From Streptomyces stelliscabiei (lineage in GTDB: Bacteria; Actinomycetota; Actinomycetes; Streptomycetales; Streptomycetaceae), in contig NZ_JADBGF010000001.1 in assembly GCF_014873495.1 (NCBI RefSeq), forward strand, positions 3,906,001 to 3,970,000: a stretch of 64,000 bases of DNA. Direction: 5' to 3'. Numbering within the stretch: position 1 is the first letter of the stretch; each line of letters opens with the position of its first letter. Shown here piece after piece: positions 34,290 through 42,585 of the stretch. The position numbers and the translations under genes are program-made. A model generated the notes under the pieces. That model was not told the origin of the DNA and made no database searches. It saw only the letters and a list, made by a program, of their open reading frames with translations.

Positions 34290-34731
34290 GGCCGACCGCT
34301 CCCTCCGACGTCTCCCCCACGCGCAGGCGCTGCGTGGTCCCCAGTTCCTCGACGGCGGCGCGGGTCGCCTCCAGGGCCGTCGGGTACGAGCGGTAGTGGT
34401 CGATCATGCTCAGGTACGTGCCGTCCGCGCGGCGCATGAGATGAAGCGGGCGCCCGTCGACGGTGACGTCCCACTCGCCGGGGCCGGGCGTGCGGGCCCC
34501 GAGATAGGCCGTCTGGCCCGTGTCGGCCCTGACCCCCCGGATACGGCGGCCCCGGAACGTCTCGTCGAAGTCGACCTCCCCGGGCCGCGCCGACCGGCGG
34601 GGCCACGCGGCGGCGACGACGGGGGCCACGGCCAGGGCGACGGCCGACGCGCCCAGGACGCGCAGCGCGTTGCGGCGCGTTCTGCTCCGGCCGGCTTCGG
34701 GGTCCACCGTCACTCTGCTGACGAACAACAC
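34273..34731 (-). CDS. melC1: Tyrosinase copper chaperone (caddie protein)
   Basis: Protein of 152 residues. Twin-arginine type signal (SRTRRNALRVLGASAVALAV). The body has WDVTVDGRPLHLMRRADGTY with the Tyr that enters the tyrosinase pocket, and IDHYRSYPT. It delivers copper to MelC2 and carries it out of the cell. GTG 34731 has GGAG upstream. Confidence 0.93.
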   Translation of the reverse strand: MLFVSRVTVDPEAGRSRTRRNALRVLGASAVALAVAPVVAAAWPRRSARPGEVDFDETFRGRRIRGVRADTGQTAYLGARTPGPGEWDVTVDGRPLHLMRRADGTYLSMIDHYRSYPTALEATRAAVEELGTTQRLRVGETSEGAVGHGLHA

Positions 34732-34774
34732 TCTCTCCTCGTCGTGTTCGGTAGCGGTGACCCCCGGACGGCCG

Positions 34775-34800
34775 GGCCCGGGCTGTCAGGGCCCCGGGCC
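34775..34800 (-). terminator. Hairpin after the secreted protein gene
   Basis: 8-bp GC stem (34775-34782 with 34793-34800). Confidence 0.5.
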
Positions 34801-34822
34801 TCGTCTCCGTGTCGCCGCGGGC

Positions 34823-35332
34823 TCAGACGAGCCCGAGGTTCGCGGTCGGCGCCGTCCGCAGCAGCGGGGTGAGGACGGCCACCTGGGGGTCCTTCAGGCT
34901 GGGCAGGCCCAGCGCGTGGGGGTCGGGCGCGGTCAGTGGGGTGTCCACGTTCAGCCCGGGGGTCAGGGTCCGCAGGTCGGCGGCGGGGGCGTCGACGCCG
35001 AGCCGCTCGAAGCCCTCCCCGACGACCCGGGGCAGCGGGGTCTCGGCCTTCAGCCCCGGCAGCGCGGTGCCGAGCGGCACCTGGGGCAGGCTGCTCGCGG
35101 GCAGCAGCCGTCCCTCGACGTACTTCGGTCCTCCCTGGGGAGCGCCCGGCATGAGCAGCGGCAGCTCTCCGCTCAGCTTGGGCGCCTTCACGTTCAGGGA
35201 GTGCTCCACCCCTTCGAGCGGCAGGGGGACGGGGACCGTCTCGGCCGCGACGGCGGGGGCGGCGGAGGCGCCCATCGCGGCCGCCACACCGGTGACGACG
35301 GCGGCAAGGGTTCCTCGTGTGGTCGGCTTCAT
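34823..35332 (-). CDS. Small secreted protein of unknown function
   Basis: Protein of 169 residues. Signal peptide (about 1-30, cleavage after AVAAE region). The mature part is Pro/Leu-rich with repeated LPL/LPG segments and no Cys. Sits between melC1 and the VKOR gene. A Streptomyces-specific surface protein; function not known. Confidence 0.7.
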   Translation of the reverse strand: MKPTTRGTLAAVVTGVAAAMGASAAPAVAAETVPVPLPLEGVEHSLNVKAPKLSGELPLLMPGAPQGGPKYVEGRLLPASSLPQVPLGTALPGLKAETPLPRVVGEGFERLGVDAPAADLRTLTPGLNVDTPLTAPDPHALGLPSLKDPQVAVLTPLLRTAPTANLGLV

Positions 35333-35652
35333 CTCGGTACGGTCCCTTTCGAGCATGGGCGGATCCGCGATCGGCGACCGTGGGAATCGGCCGGATCGGC
35401 GGATACGGAATCGGCGGTTCGCGAGCCGTGCTGCGGGGCTCGGCGCCCGTACCGGGTGAACGATCCGGGGATCTCCCTCAGTTCAAGATTCGCCCGACTG
35501 CCGCAATGGTCCGAGAGGCCTATGGGCCCATTGCCGCATCGACCCATTGCCTCAATGTCCTATTGCCTCGATGTCCTATTGCCTCATCGGTCTCTTGACC
35601 GTCGGCCTGCCGCCCATCGGCCCATTGCACCACTCACCTGTCGATCCGCAGG
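35333..35652. other. Intergenic stretch with short repeats
   Basis: No gene seen. ATGTCCTATTGCCTC occurs twice in tandem (about 35555-35587), with related CCATTGCC elements before it. Promoter of the minus-strand secreted protein gene should lie near 35340-35400. Confidence 0.5.
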
Positions 35653-36258
35653 TCAGCTTGTCCAGAAGTCCCACCATCGGGTCAGGACGAGCATCCCGAT
35701 CACTCCGAGGTGCAGCACCGGGAGCACCCAGGTGAACTCGACGAGAAAGCCGCTCAGCCAGGCCGGCGCGGGCAGGAAACCGTTGCGGACGTCGAAGGAG
35801 AGCAGGTACCAGAAGAGAACGATCGTGGCGATCCACGCCAGACAGCACCACAGACAGAGCGAGTTGATCCGGTACAGCGACTCGAACTGCAGCCAGGTCA
35901 CGAAGCCGACCCCGAACAGCGCCCCCGCGCCGAAGGTCAGCCAGTACCAGCGTGGGAACACCGCTCCGGCCAGCAGACTCACGCCGACGCAGACGACGAC
36001 CCCGTAGGCCACCAGTCCGAGCATCGGGTTCGGGAACCCGAAGGCGGAGGCCTGGTCGCTCTTCATGATGTTGCCGCAGGAGACCACCGGGTTGAGGCTG
36101 CACCCGGGGGTGAAGTTCGGGTCCTCCAGCAGCTTGAACTTGTCGAGCGTGATGACCCAGGACGCGAGCAGACCGGCCGCGCCGGTGAGCAGCAGCAGGA
36201 TCGCGAAGGCACGGCCGCCGCCGGCCGTGCGCGCCGGCCGCCCTGCCGGGACGGCCAT
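35653..36258 (-). CDS. Vitamin K epoxide reductase (VKOR) family membrane protein
   Basis: Protein of 201 residues with about five membrane helices. Loop cysteines in CSLNPVVSCGNIM (about 53-65) and the active CxxC in SLCLWCCLAW (about 134-139). Bacterial VKORs pass electrons from DsbA-like proteins to menaquinone, allowing disulfide formation outside the cell. Placement among Cys-pair chaplins and rodlins suggests it helps fold them. Start overlaps the upstream gene's stop by one base. Confidence 0.9.
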   Translation of the reverse strand: MAVPAGRPARTAGGGRAFAILLLLTGAAGLLASWVITLDKFKLLEDPNFTPGCSLNPVVSCGNIMKSDQASAFGFPNPMLGLVAYGVVVCVGVSLLAGAVFPRWYWLTFGAGALFGVGFVTWLQFESLYRINSLCLWCCLAWIATIVLFWYLLSFDVRNGFLPAPAWLSGFLVEFTWVLPVLHLGVIGMLVLTRWWDFWTS

Positions 36259-36755
36259 CAGCCGCGCAGGCTGCGGGCCGGCAGGAGGACGTGGGCGGCG
36301 CTGGTCAGTGTCTCGGGGTCACCCGCGAAGGCGGCGAGGGCCGCGGGCTCGACGGGCATGCCGGGCCGCGCCTCGGGCCAGGGGCGGGTGGCGAACAGCA
36401 GGTAGGCGAAGCCGCGGGTGCCGACGGCGGCGAGCCACTCCGGCGGGGCCGGGCACTGGGCGTTGAGCTGCGGCAGGGTGATGACGGCCTGGCCGGCCTC
36501 GACGAGCAGGGTGACCGGCAGGCTGGGGTGGGCGGCGCCGTCGACGACCTTCTCGCCGATGGACAGGCCGAGACCGGTCAGCAGATCCGCCACGGCGGCC
36601 GTGGAGCCCTCCGGTCCGTTCCGGCCGTCGCCCAGGGTGTAGGCGAGCAGATAGGGCATGTCTCCGTCGGGGGCTTCACCGCTCCACGCCATGACGACGA
36701 GCGTTCCGAGGTCGGCGGGACGGAAAGGGCGGGTTTCAGCGGAAGTTGAAGTCAC
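36258..36755 (-). CDS. Conserved Streptomyces protein (possibly DUF5949)
   Basis: Protein of 165 residues, soluble, with ADLGTLVVMAWSGEAPDGDMPYLLAYTLGDG. I think this is the DUF5949 family, from memory. GTG 36755 is the only good start. Coupled to the VKOR gene by a TGATG overlap. Function unknown. Confidence 0.65.
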   Translation of the reverse strand: MTSTSAETRPFRPADLGTLVVMAWSGEAPDGDMPYLLAYTLGDGRNGPEGSTAAVADLLTGLGLSIGEKVVDGAAHPSLPVTLLVEAGQAVITLPQLNAQCPAPPEWLAAVGTRGFAYLLFATRPWPEARPGMPVEPAALAAFAGDPETLTSAAHVLLPARSLRG

Positions 36756-36896
36756 CGCGGAACCCTATCCACGCCCGCCAAACGACTGGGCCGTGTTTTC
36801 ACCCGACCGGGCGACAGGCGACGACCGACCACACGAACGAGGGACACGCCTCGAACACCGGGGAATTCACTCGACGGAGGAGCGGAAAGCGCGTCG

Positions 36897-36927
36897 GGCC
36901 GGTTCCGCTTTTTCCGCGGAACCGGCC
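36897..36927 (-). terminator. Hairpin after the small secreted protein gene
   Basis: 12-bp perfect stem (36897-36908 with 36916-36927), T-rich loop. Confidence 0.7.
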
Positions 36928-36953
36928 CTGGGCACACACTGCGAAAGGAAATG

Positions 36954-37244
36954 TCAGCCCTGGAGGGGCAGACCGCCCAGGAGCTTGCTGGGGCCGCCGG
37001 GGGCGTTGAGGGCCTTGGTCGCGCCGCTCACCGTGTGGAGGACGGAGTCCTTGTTCTCCGTGTCGAGCGCGTTCGACTGCTGCTGCATCGGAGCGGGCGC
37101 GATGGGCCCCTTGAAGAGCGTGTTCACCGCGCCGTTGAGGCTGGTGGGCGTGACGTCCGTGGCGTCGTAGGCAAAAGCCGGTGCGGCGGCACCGGCGATG
37201 GCCAGGGACCCTGCGACGACAGCGGCGGCCTTCAGCGACTTCAT
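36954..37244 (-). CDS. Small secreted protein, unknown function
   Basis: Protein of 96 residues. Signal peptide ends near PAFAYD (about 26). The mature part is polar, Cys-free (SLNGAVNTLFKGPIAPAPMQ). GAGGAGAG upstream of ATG 37244. Its place between chaplin genes suggests an aerial-growth role, not shown. Confidence 0.7.
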   Translation of the reverse strand: MKSLKAAAVVAGSLAIAGAAAPAFAYDATDVTPTSLNGAVNTLFKGPIAPAPMQQQSNALDTENKDSVLHTVSGATKALNAPGGPSKLLGGLPLQG

Positions 37245-37362
37245 CGTGTTCCTCTCCTCGGATACTGGAAGCACTGCGCCGTGTCCAACGAGCCCCCGCG
37301 CCGACGGAAACCCCGTTTCGGACAGGTCATATCTGACGCCGAACAACAGGTCATACGAAACA

Positions 37363-37400
37363 GCCGTCGGACCGACCCGGACGGCGGTCGGCCCGACGGC
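37363..37400 (-). terminator. Hairpin after the Pro/Ala-rich secreted protein gene
   Basis: 14-bp near-perfect stem (37363-37376 with 37387-37400). Confidence 0.6.
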
Positions 37401-37428
37401 CTGCGGAGAGCCGCTGCCAGCGGAATTC

Positions 37429-38274
37429 TCAGCGCACGGGCGGCACGGCCGGCGGCCGTACCGGCAGCGTGTCCGTGGAGGGCGTCACCGGCAGCTCCGC
37501 CGGGGACTGCACGGCCGGCAGGGCGACCGGGGCGGGCAGGCCGCTGCCCAGGAGGATGGACCCGATGAGCTGGACCAGACCGGCGACCACACTGTTGACG
37601 GCGGGCAGCACCTGGGCGAGGTCACCGGAGGTGACCGCCTTGAGCAGGGTGTCGACCGCCTTCTGCAGGGCGGTGAGCGCGTCGGTCACGGGGTTCGCCG
37701 CGACGCTGCCGGCCGGGCGCACGAGAGCGCGGTCGAACGCCGGCAGCGTGACCGCCTGCTGCGGAGCGGCCGGCACCACGGGGGCCGCCGGGGCGGTGGG
37801 CACCGACGGGAGCGAAGGAGCCGCCGGGACGGACGGGACCGTGGGCGTCGTCGCCGCGGGCGGAACGGCAGGCGCGGGCGGAACAGCGGGCGCGGGCGGG
37901 GCCACCGGCAGGGCGACCGGCGGAACCGCCGGAGGAACGGCCGGCGAGGTCACCGGCGCACCCGCCTTGGCCCGGTCGATGGCGTCCCGCACCGCCTTGC
38001 CCAGCTCGGCCGCCCGGTCGGCGGAGAGCTGGCCGTTGTCCGCCTCGAGTACGGCGTCGAGCAGATCGGTCACCGGCTTCAGCACCCCGCCGAGGTCGCC
38101 GAGACCCTTGAGCTGGTCCTGGAGCGCGTCCGCGCCGGGGACGGGGGCCGCCGACCGGGCGCGCTCGCGTGCCGACTCGACGTCGGCGGCCAGGGCGGCC
38201 GGGGCGGTGACGCCGAGGAGGAGCGTGGCGCAGAGCGCGGAGACCGCGAGACGCCGTGCGGGCAGAACACGCAT
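37429..38274 (-). CDS. Pro/Ala-rich secreted protein
   Basis: Protein of 281 residues. Signal peptide (about 1-30). Helical N-terminal domain (LQDQLKGLGDLGGVLKPVTDLLDAVLE split by Gly), a central PAVPPA repeat linker and a C-terminal amphipathic region (VDTLLKAVTSGDLAQVLPAV). Transcribed toward the other small secreted gene. AAGGAAC precedes ATG 38274. Probably an extracytoplasmic coat or adhesion protein; no known family. Confidence 0.7.
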   Translation of the reverse strand: MRVLPARRLAVSALCATLLLGVTAPAALAADVESARERARSAAPVPGADALQDQLKGLGDLGGVLKPVTDLLDAVLEADNGQLSADRAAELGKAVRDAIDRAKAGAPVTSPAVPPAVPPVALPVAPPAPAVPPAPAVPPAATTPTVPSVPAAPSLPSVPTAPAAPVVPAAPQQAVTLPAFDRALVRPAGSVAANPVTDALTALQKAVDTLLKAVTSGDLAQVLPAVNSVVAGLVQLIGSILLGSGLPAPVALPAVQSPAELPVTPSTDTLPVRPPAVPPVR

Positions 38275-38362
38275 GGATGTTCCTTTCATCGGTGCGAGGG
38301 ATCGTGTTTTCACCGTGAAATCGCTGATCGCCGACTGCAACCGATGGGGCCCATCCGGAGCA

Positions 38363-38408
38363 ACACGAACCGGCCGCCCTCCCCGTGGGGAGAACGGCCG
38401 GTTCGTGT
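38363..38408 (-). terminator. Terminator after chpF
   Basis: 13-bp perfect stem (38363-38375 with 38396-38408). Confidence 0.75.
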
Positions 38409-38419
38409 GGAACGTGCGA

Positions 38420-38469
38420 ACGTCAGTCCGGAGACGTCAGTGCGGGGACGTCAGTCCTCGAACGTCAGT
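38420..38469. repeat. Four copies of ACGTCAGT at 14-bp period over the chpF stop
   Basis: Copies begin at 38420, 38434, 38448 and 38462. The last contains the chpF stop codon. Confidence 0.85.
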
Positions 38470-38704
38470 CGTTGAAGCACTTGTTGCCGAACGACGGGTT
38501 CAGCAGACCGATGACGTTGATGGTGTTACCGCACACGTTGACCGGGATGTGGACCGGAACCTGCACGACGTTGCCCGACAGCACGCCCGGGGAGTGGGCG
38601 GCGAAGCCCTTCGCCTCGCTGTCGGCGGTGGCGACGCCGGCGGTGCCCGCCACGGCCGCGGCAGCAACGGAGGTCAGGGCCAGGCCCTTCGCGATACGCG
38701 ACAT
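38465..38704 (-). CDS. chpF: Short chaplin (ChpF-like)
   Basis: Protein of 79 residues. Signal peptide (about 1-27), one chaplin domain (FAAHSPGVLSGNVVQVPVHI, CGNTINVIGLLNPSFGNKC) with both conserved Cys, ending CFND. Forms amyloid on aerial structures. Letter by position as SCO2705. A BldN-type promoter lies upstream. Confidence 0.92.
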   Translation of the reverse strand: MSRIAKGLALTSVAAAAVAGTAGVATADSEAKGFAAHSPGVLSGNVVQVPVHIPVNVCGNTINVIGLLNPSFGNKCFND

Positions 38705-38764
38705 GGAGAGGTGCTCCTTGGAGTTGATGCAAAAAACACTCGGGCGGGGGTGCCCGGCGGTGAG

Positions 38765-38793
38765 TCAACGCGTGGCATGCGTCCGGGGTTGTG
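38765..38793 (-). promoter_or_regulatory. BldN-type promoter of chpF
   Basis: On the minus strand CACAAC (38788-38793), 17 bp, CGTTGA (38765-38770). The -10 is exact, the -35 four of six. Confidence 0.45.
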
Positions 38794-39002
38794 CCTCCAA
38801 AGGAGTGATCTCGCAGAACGCCCGCTTCACCGTTCCGACACAGTTGGCGCGTTCCGTAGATAAGTACGCATAGCGGGATAGAGTGCGCATCTCCTCACAA
38901 CACCGCGGCCTTTATCAGATCCGCACATTTTCTGCCCGTCGAGGGTCCGCGGCCTTTCCCCGACAAGCACCCGAACGAGCTCCCGAAAGGGCACCGCCGG
39001 TC

Positions 39003-40178
39003 ATGCGAATTCACCCGGGTCCTCTGCTGCGCCGCGCGATGGTGGGCTGCTGCGCCCTCGCCGCCCTCTGGGGGCCCGGCGCTCCCGCGACGGCCGCGCC
39101 ACCCGCCCCCTCCCCCGAGGCCGAGCGCCTGGCGTTCGGACAGCGTTACCGGGCGCTGCAGCACGGCGGGATCGTCCGCGCGGCCAACTCCTCGATCACC
39201 TGCCGTGCGGCGGTGCCGGCCGCCTCGCCCGCGGCCGCACCCTCCACGACACCGGCCGCGCCCGCGGCACTCACGCCCGCTCCCGCGGTCGCTCCCGCGG
39301 TGTCCTCGTGCGCCGACGCGCGTGCGGGGCGTACGGCCGTCAACGGCGACTTCGACATGTTCTACATCGACGTCGACCGGGACCCGAACACCTACAACTC
39401 CAGCCGGGGCGAGGTCCGGCTGCCGCCGGGCGCGCGGGTGTCGTACGCGCGGCTGTACTGGGGCGGGAACCTGCGGGTGGGAGAACAGAAGCCGCCGAAG
39501 GACAACGGGCGGGTGCTGATCGCGGAGCCCGGCGGCGCGTACAAGGAGGTGCTCGCCGACTCGGTGGTGGGGCACCGGGTGACGCGGGGCGCGGACGCCT
39601 TCCAGGCCTCGGCGGACGTCACGGAGCTGGTGCGCTCCAGCGGGTCGGGGCTCTACACGGTGGCGCAGGTCAATGTGGCCATGGGCCGTTCGGCGGCCGG
39701 CGCGTGGGGCGGCTGGACGCTGATGGTGGCGTACGAGAACGCGGCGGAGCCGCTGCGGCACCTGGCGATGTGGGACGGGTTCGACACGCTCGCGCCGAAC
39801 GGGGAGCAGCGCATCGGGTCCACCGCGATGGCGCTGCCCGAACGCGCGCGCGGGGTCGTCGGCCTGGTCGCCTACGACGGGGACCGGGGGAGCCGGGGCG
39901 ATTCGCTCACCGTTTCGACCGGACGCGGTCCGGCCGTCGCGCTCGGCGACGCGGCCAACCCGCGTGACGACGTCCTGAACTCCACGATCGGCGAACCGGG
40001 GACGCTCGCCGCAGGGCGTACGCCGACGTACTCGAACACGCTCGGATACGACTCGGACGTGCTCGAACTGGACGACGAAATCCGGCGCGGCGGTGACCAG
40101 TTGGCCTTCCGGCTCGTTTCGCAGCGGGACGCGGCTTGGGTCGGGGCGCTCTTCGTCGCCGTCGACGCCAAGCCGTGA
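39003..40178 (+). CDS. Large secreted protein, possibly DUF3344
   Basis: Protein of 391 residues. Signal peptide (about 1-30), an Ala/Pro-rich linker (about 65-105), then a beta-rich domain with VSYARLYWGGNLRVGEQK, GGWTLMVAYENAAEPLRHL and FDTLAPNGEQ. These features recall secreted DUF3344 proteins, from memory. It opens the polysaccharide cluster, 39 bp before the first glycosyltransferase, so probably in the same transcript. It could bind the exported glycan; inference. Confidence 0.7.
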   Translation: MRIHPGPLLRRAMVGCCALAALWGPGAPATAAPPAPSPEAERLAFGQRYRALQHGGIVRAANSSITCRAAVPAASPAAAPSTTPAAPAALTPAPAVAPAVSSCADARAGRTAVNGDFDMFYIDVDRDPNTYNSSRGEVRLPPGARVSYARLYWGGNLRVGEQKPPKDNGRVLIAEPGGAYKEVLADSVVGHRVTRGADAFQASADVTELVRSSGSGLYTVAQVNVAMGRSAAGAWGGWTLMVAYENAAEPLRHLAMWDGFDTLAPNGEQRIGSTAMALPERARGVVGLVAYDGDRGSRGDSLTVSTGRGPAVALGDAANPRDDVLNSTIGEPGTLAAGRTPTYSNTLGYDSDVLELDDEIRRGGDQLAFRLVSQRDAAWVGALFVAVDAKP

Positions 40179-40217
40179 CGCGCGCCGCCCGGCGCCGCCC
40201 CTGAGCAAGGAACCCGC

Positions 40218-41132
40218 ATGCAACTGTCACCATCCGACCCTCCGTCGCGGGTCCTGCACATCACCCAGCCGGTCGACGGCGGCGTGGCCCGTGTCGTGAC
40301 GGACCTCGTGCGCGCCCAGCTCGCCGACGGCCTGCGCGTCGCGGTGGCCTGCCCCGACGGCCCGCTCGCCCCGGCCCTGCGCGCGCTCGGCGCGGACGTA
40401 CGGCTCTGGGCGGCGACCCGCTCGCCCGGCCCCGCACTCGTGTCCGAGGTACGGGCGCGCTGGACGGTGATCCCGAACGGGGTCGACGCCGGCCGCTTCC
40501 ACCCCGCGGCCGTGGACACCGTGCGCGCCGGGATCCCGCTGCTCGCCGGTGTCGATCCGGCCGCTCCGCTGGTGGTGTGCGTGGGGCGGCTGTGCCGGCA
40601 GAAGGGGCAGGACGTGCTCCTCGCGGCCTGGGACGCGGTGCTGCGGCAGGTGCCGGGGGCGCGTCTGGTGCTGGTCGGCGACGGGCCGGAGGGTGAGCGG
40701 CTGCGGGCCCTGGCCCCCGAGAGCGTGCTGTTCGCCGGGGGTGTCACGGACGCCGTGCCCTGGTACCAGGCCGCCGATCTGGTCGTCCTGCCGTCGCGGT
40801 GGGAGGGCATGGCACTGGCGCCGCTGGAGGCCATGGCGTGCGGGCGGCCGGTCGTGCTCAGCGATGTGGACGGGGCCCGCGAGAGTCTGCCGCCCGGTCA
40901 GGAGCCGGTGCCGGTCGAGGACCCCGCCGCGCTCGCCGGGGCGGTCGCCCGGCTGCTGCGCGATCCGCTGCTGCGCGAGTCGCTCGGCCACCAGGGCCGC
41001 CATCACGTACTGACCACGCACGACGTGCGGCACACGAACGAGGCCGTCGCGGACGTGTACCGCGAACTGCTCGGCGGTACGGACGGCCGACGCGGGAAAG
41101 CCACCGAGTGCAGGGAGTCCATCCACACGTGA
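40218..41132 (+). CDS. GT4-family glycosyltransferase, internally shortened
   Basis: Protein of 304 residues, about 80-90 shorter than normal GT4 enzymes. The C-terminal nucleotide-sugar domain is intact: VIPNGVD near 85, VCVGRLCRQKG, LVGDGPEGERL, and SRWEGMALAPLEAMACG with the EX7E pair. The N-terminal acceptor domain runs HITQPVDGGVARVV to about residue 75 and then jumps directly into RWTVIPNGVD, so about half of it is missing. This suggests an in-frame deletion, and activity is doubtful. Its stop overlaps the next start (GTGA). Confidence 0.8.
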   Translation: MQLSPSDPPSRVLHITQPVDGGVARVVTDLVRAQLADGLRVAVACPDGPLAPALRALGADVRLWAATRSPGPALVSEVRARWTVIPNGVDAGRFHPAAVDTVRAGIPLLAGVDPAAPLVVCVGRLCRQKGQDVLLAAWDAVLRQVPGARLVLVGDGPEGERLRALAPESVLFAGGVTDAVPWYQAADLVVLPSRWEGMALAPLEAMACGRPVVLSDVDGARESLPPGQEPVPVEDPAALAGAVARLLRDPLLRESLGHQGRHHVLTTHDVRHTNEAVADVYRELLGGTDGRRGKATECRESIHT

Positions 41133-42583
41133 CTGCGGAACGTACGGAAAGCACCGTCCACTCCCCCGGTGGACAGCAACGCGAGTTCGGCGGCTCGTCC
41201 GTCTCGGTGGTCCCGCCCCGCGAGACCCTCGGCGGCCCGGCCCTCCCGGCCGGCCGGCGGCCCGTCGCCCGGCCTCCCTCGGGGCTGCCACTGCTGACCG
41301 CGGACGGCGGCGCGGCCCTGCTCGCGGTGCTGGCACTCACCGACGACATGACTGCCGGGCGGCCGCTGATGGTCGCCGTCCTGACCCTGGCCGTGGCCGT
41401 GCTGAACGCCCGGGCGCGCCTCTACCGGCCCCCCGCCGTGCCCGCCGTGCTCGACGAACTGCCCGCCGTGTGCGGACGGATCGTGCTCGGCTGGTGCGTG
41501 CTCGGCGCCGGGGTGGCCGCGCACTCCCCCGACCACGCGCTCGCCGCCCATGAGCTGGCCCTCGGCTGCGCCCTGCACTCGGCGGCGGCCTGTCTCGGCC
41601 GGGGCACGGTGCACTGGCACCGGCGCCGGGCGCTCGTCAGACGCCCCGGCACGGCCCTGGTGGTGGGTCCCGCGGCGACCGCGCAGCGCGTGGCCGCCGC
41701 GTTCCTGCGCCACCCGGGATGCGGCATCCGGCCCGTCGGTGTGGTCGCCGACCAGGCCTCCGGGACCGAGGGCCTGCCCGTGCTGACCACCCCCGAGGAG
41801 GTGCGGCGGGCGGCCGTGCAGAACGGCGTCCGGGCCGTGCTCGTCGTCGGCTCCCGCATCGAACGCGCCCCGCTGCTGCGCACCCTCCAGGACGACGGCT
41901 GCGCGCTGTGGGAGGTGGACCCCGAGTCCCCCTCCTACGACCGGGACGGCTCGACCGAACTGCTCGCCGGGTTCGCCTGCCGGCGACTGGAACTGACGGT
42001 CAGCCATGAGGCCTTCGGCAAGCGCCTGCTGGACGTGGCGGTCTCCGGGGCGCTGCTGCTGCTGGTGAGCCCGCTGCTGCTGGTGTGCGCGGTGGCGCTG
42101 CGACTGGGCGACGGGCCCGGGGTGGTGTTCCGGCAGGAGCGGATCGGCCGGGACGGGCTGCCGTTCACGCTGCTGAAGTTCCGCACCCACCGCCCGGCCG
42201 ACGCGCACGAGGCGGCGACCCGGTGGAGTGTGGCGAACGAGCAGGAGATGGGCTGGTTCTGCCGCTTCCTGCGGCGCAGTTCGCTGGACGAGCTGCTGCA
42301 GCTGTGGAACGTGCTGCGCGGCGACATGAGCCTCGTCGGCCCGCGCCCCGAACGGCCCTACTTCGTGGCCAAGTTCGGCCAGACCTACCCCGGTTACGCG
42401 GCCCGGCACCGGATGCGGACCGGCATCACGGGCCTGGCCCAGGTCACCGGGCTGCGCGGCGACACCTCCATCGAGGACCGGGCCCGCTTCGACAACGCGT
42501 ACATCGACAACTGGTCGCTGTGGCAGGACCTCTGCATCCTGGTGCGCACGGCCGCCGCGCTCGTCCGTCCGACGGGGAGCTGA
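41129..42583 (+). CDS. Polyprenyl-phosphate sugar-1-phosphate transferase (WbaP/WcaJ type)
   Basis: Protein of 484 residues. N-terminal membrane helices and CoA-binding-like domain (VVGPAATAQRVAAAFL), then the C-terminal catalytic domain (about 295-484): KRLLDVAVSGALLLLVSPLL, FRQERIGRDGLPFTLLKFRT, SLDELLQLWNVLRGDMSLVG-type motif and GPRPERP. Transfers the first sugar phosphate to undecaprenyl phosphate, starting the repeat unit of the glycan. GTG 41129 overlaps the glycosyltransferase stop. A PGT of this class usually sets the identity of the first sugar, which cannot be read here. Confidence 0.9.
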   Translation: MTAERTESTVHSPGGQQREFGGSSVSVVPPRETLGGPALPAGRRPVARPPSGLPLLTADGGAALLAVLALTDDMTAGRPLMVAVLTLAVAVLNARARLYRPPAVPAVLDELPAVCGRIVLGWCVLGAGVAAHSPDHALAAHELALGCALHSAAACLGRGTVHWHRRRALVRRPGTALVVGPAATAQRVAAAFLRHPGCGIRPVGVVADQASGTEGLPVLTTPEEVRRAAVQNGVRAVLVVGSRIERAPLLRTLQDDGCALWEVDPESPSYDRDGSTELLAGFACRRLELTVSHEAFGKRLLDVAVSGALLLLVSPLLLVCAVALRLGDGPGVVFRQERIGRDGLPFTLLKFRTHRPADAHEAATRWSVANEQEMGWFCRFLRRSSLDELLQLWNVLRGDMSLVGPRPERPYFVAKFGQTYPGYAARHRMRTGITGLAQVTGLRGDTSIEDRARFDNAYIDNWSLWQDLCILVRTAAALVRPTGS

Positions 42584-42585
42584 CC

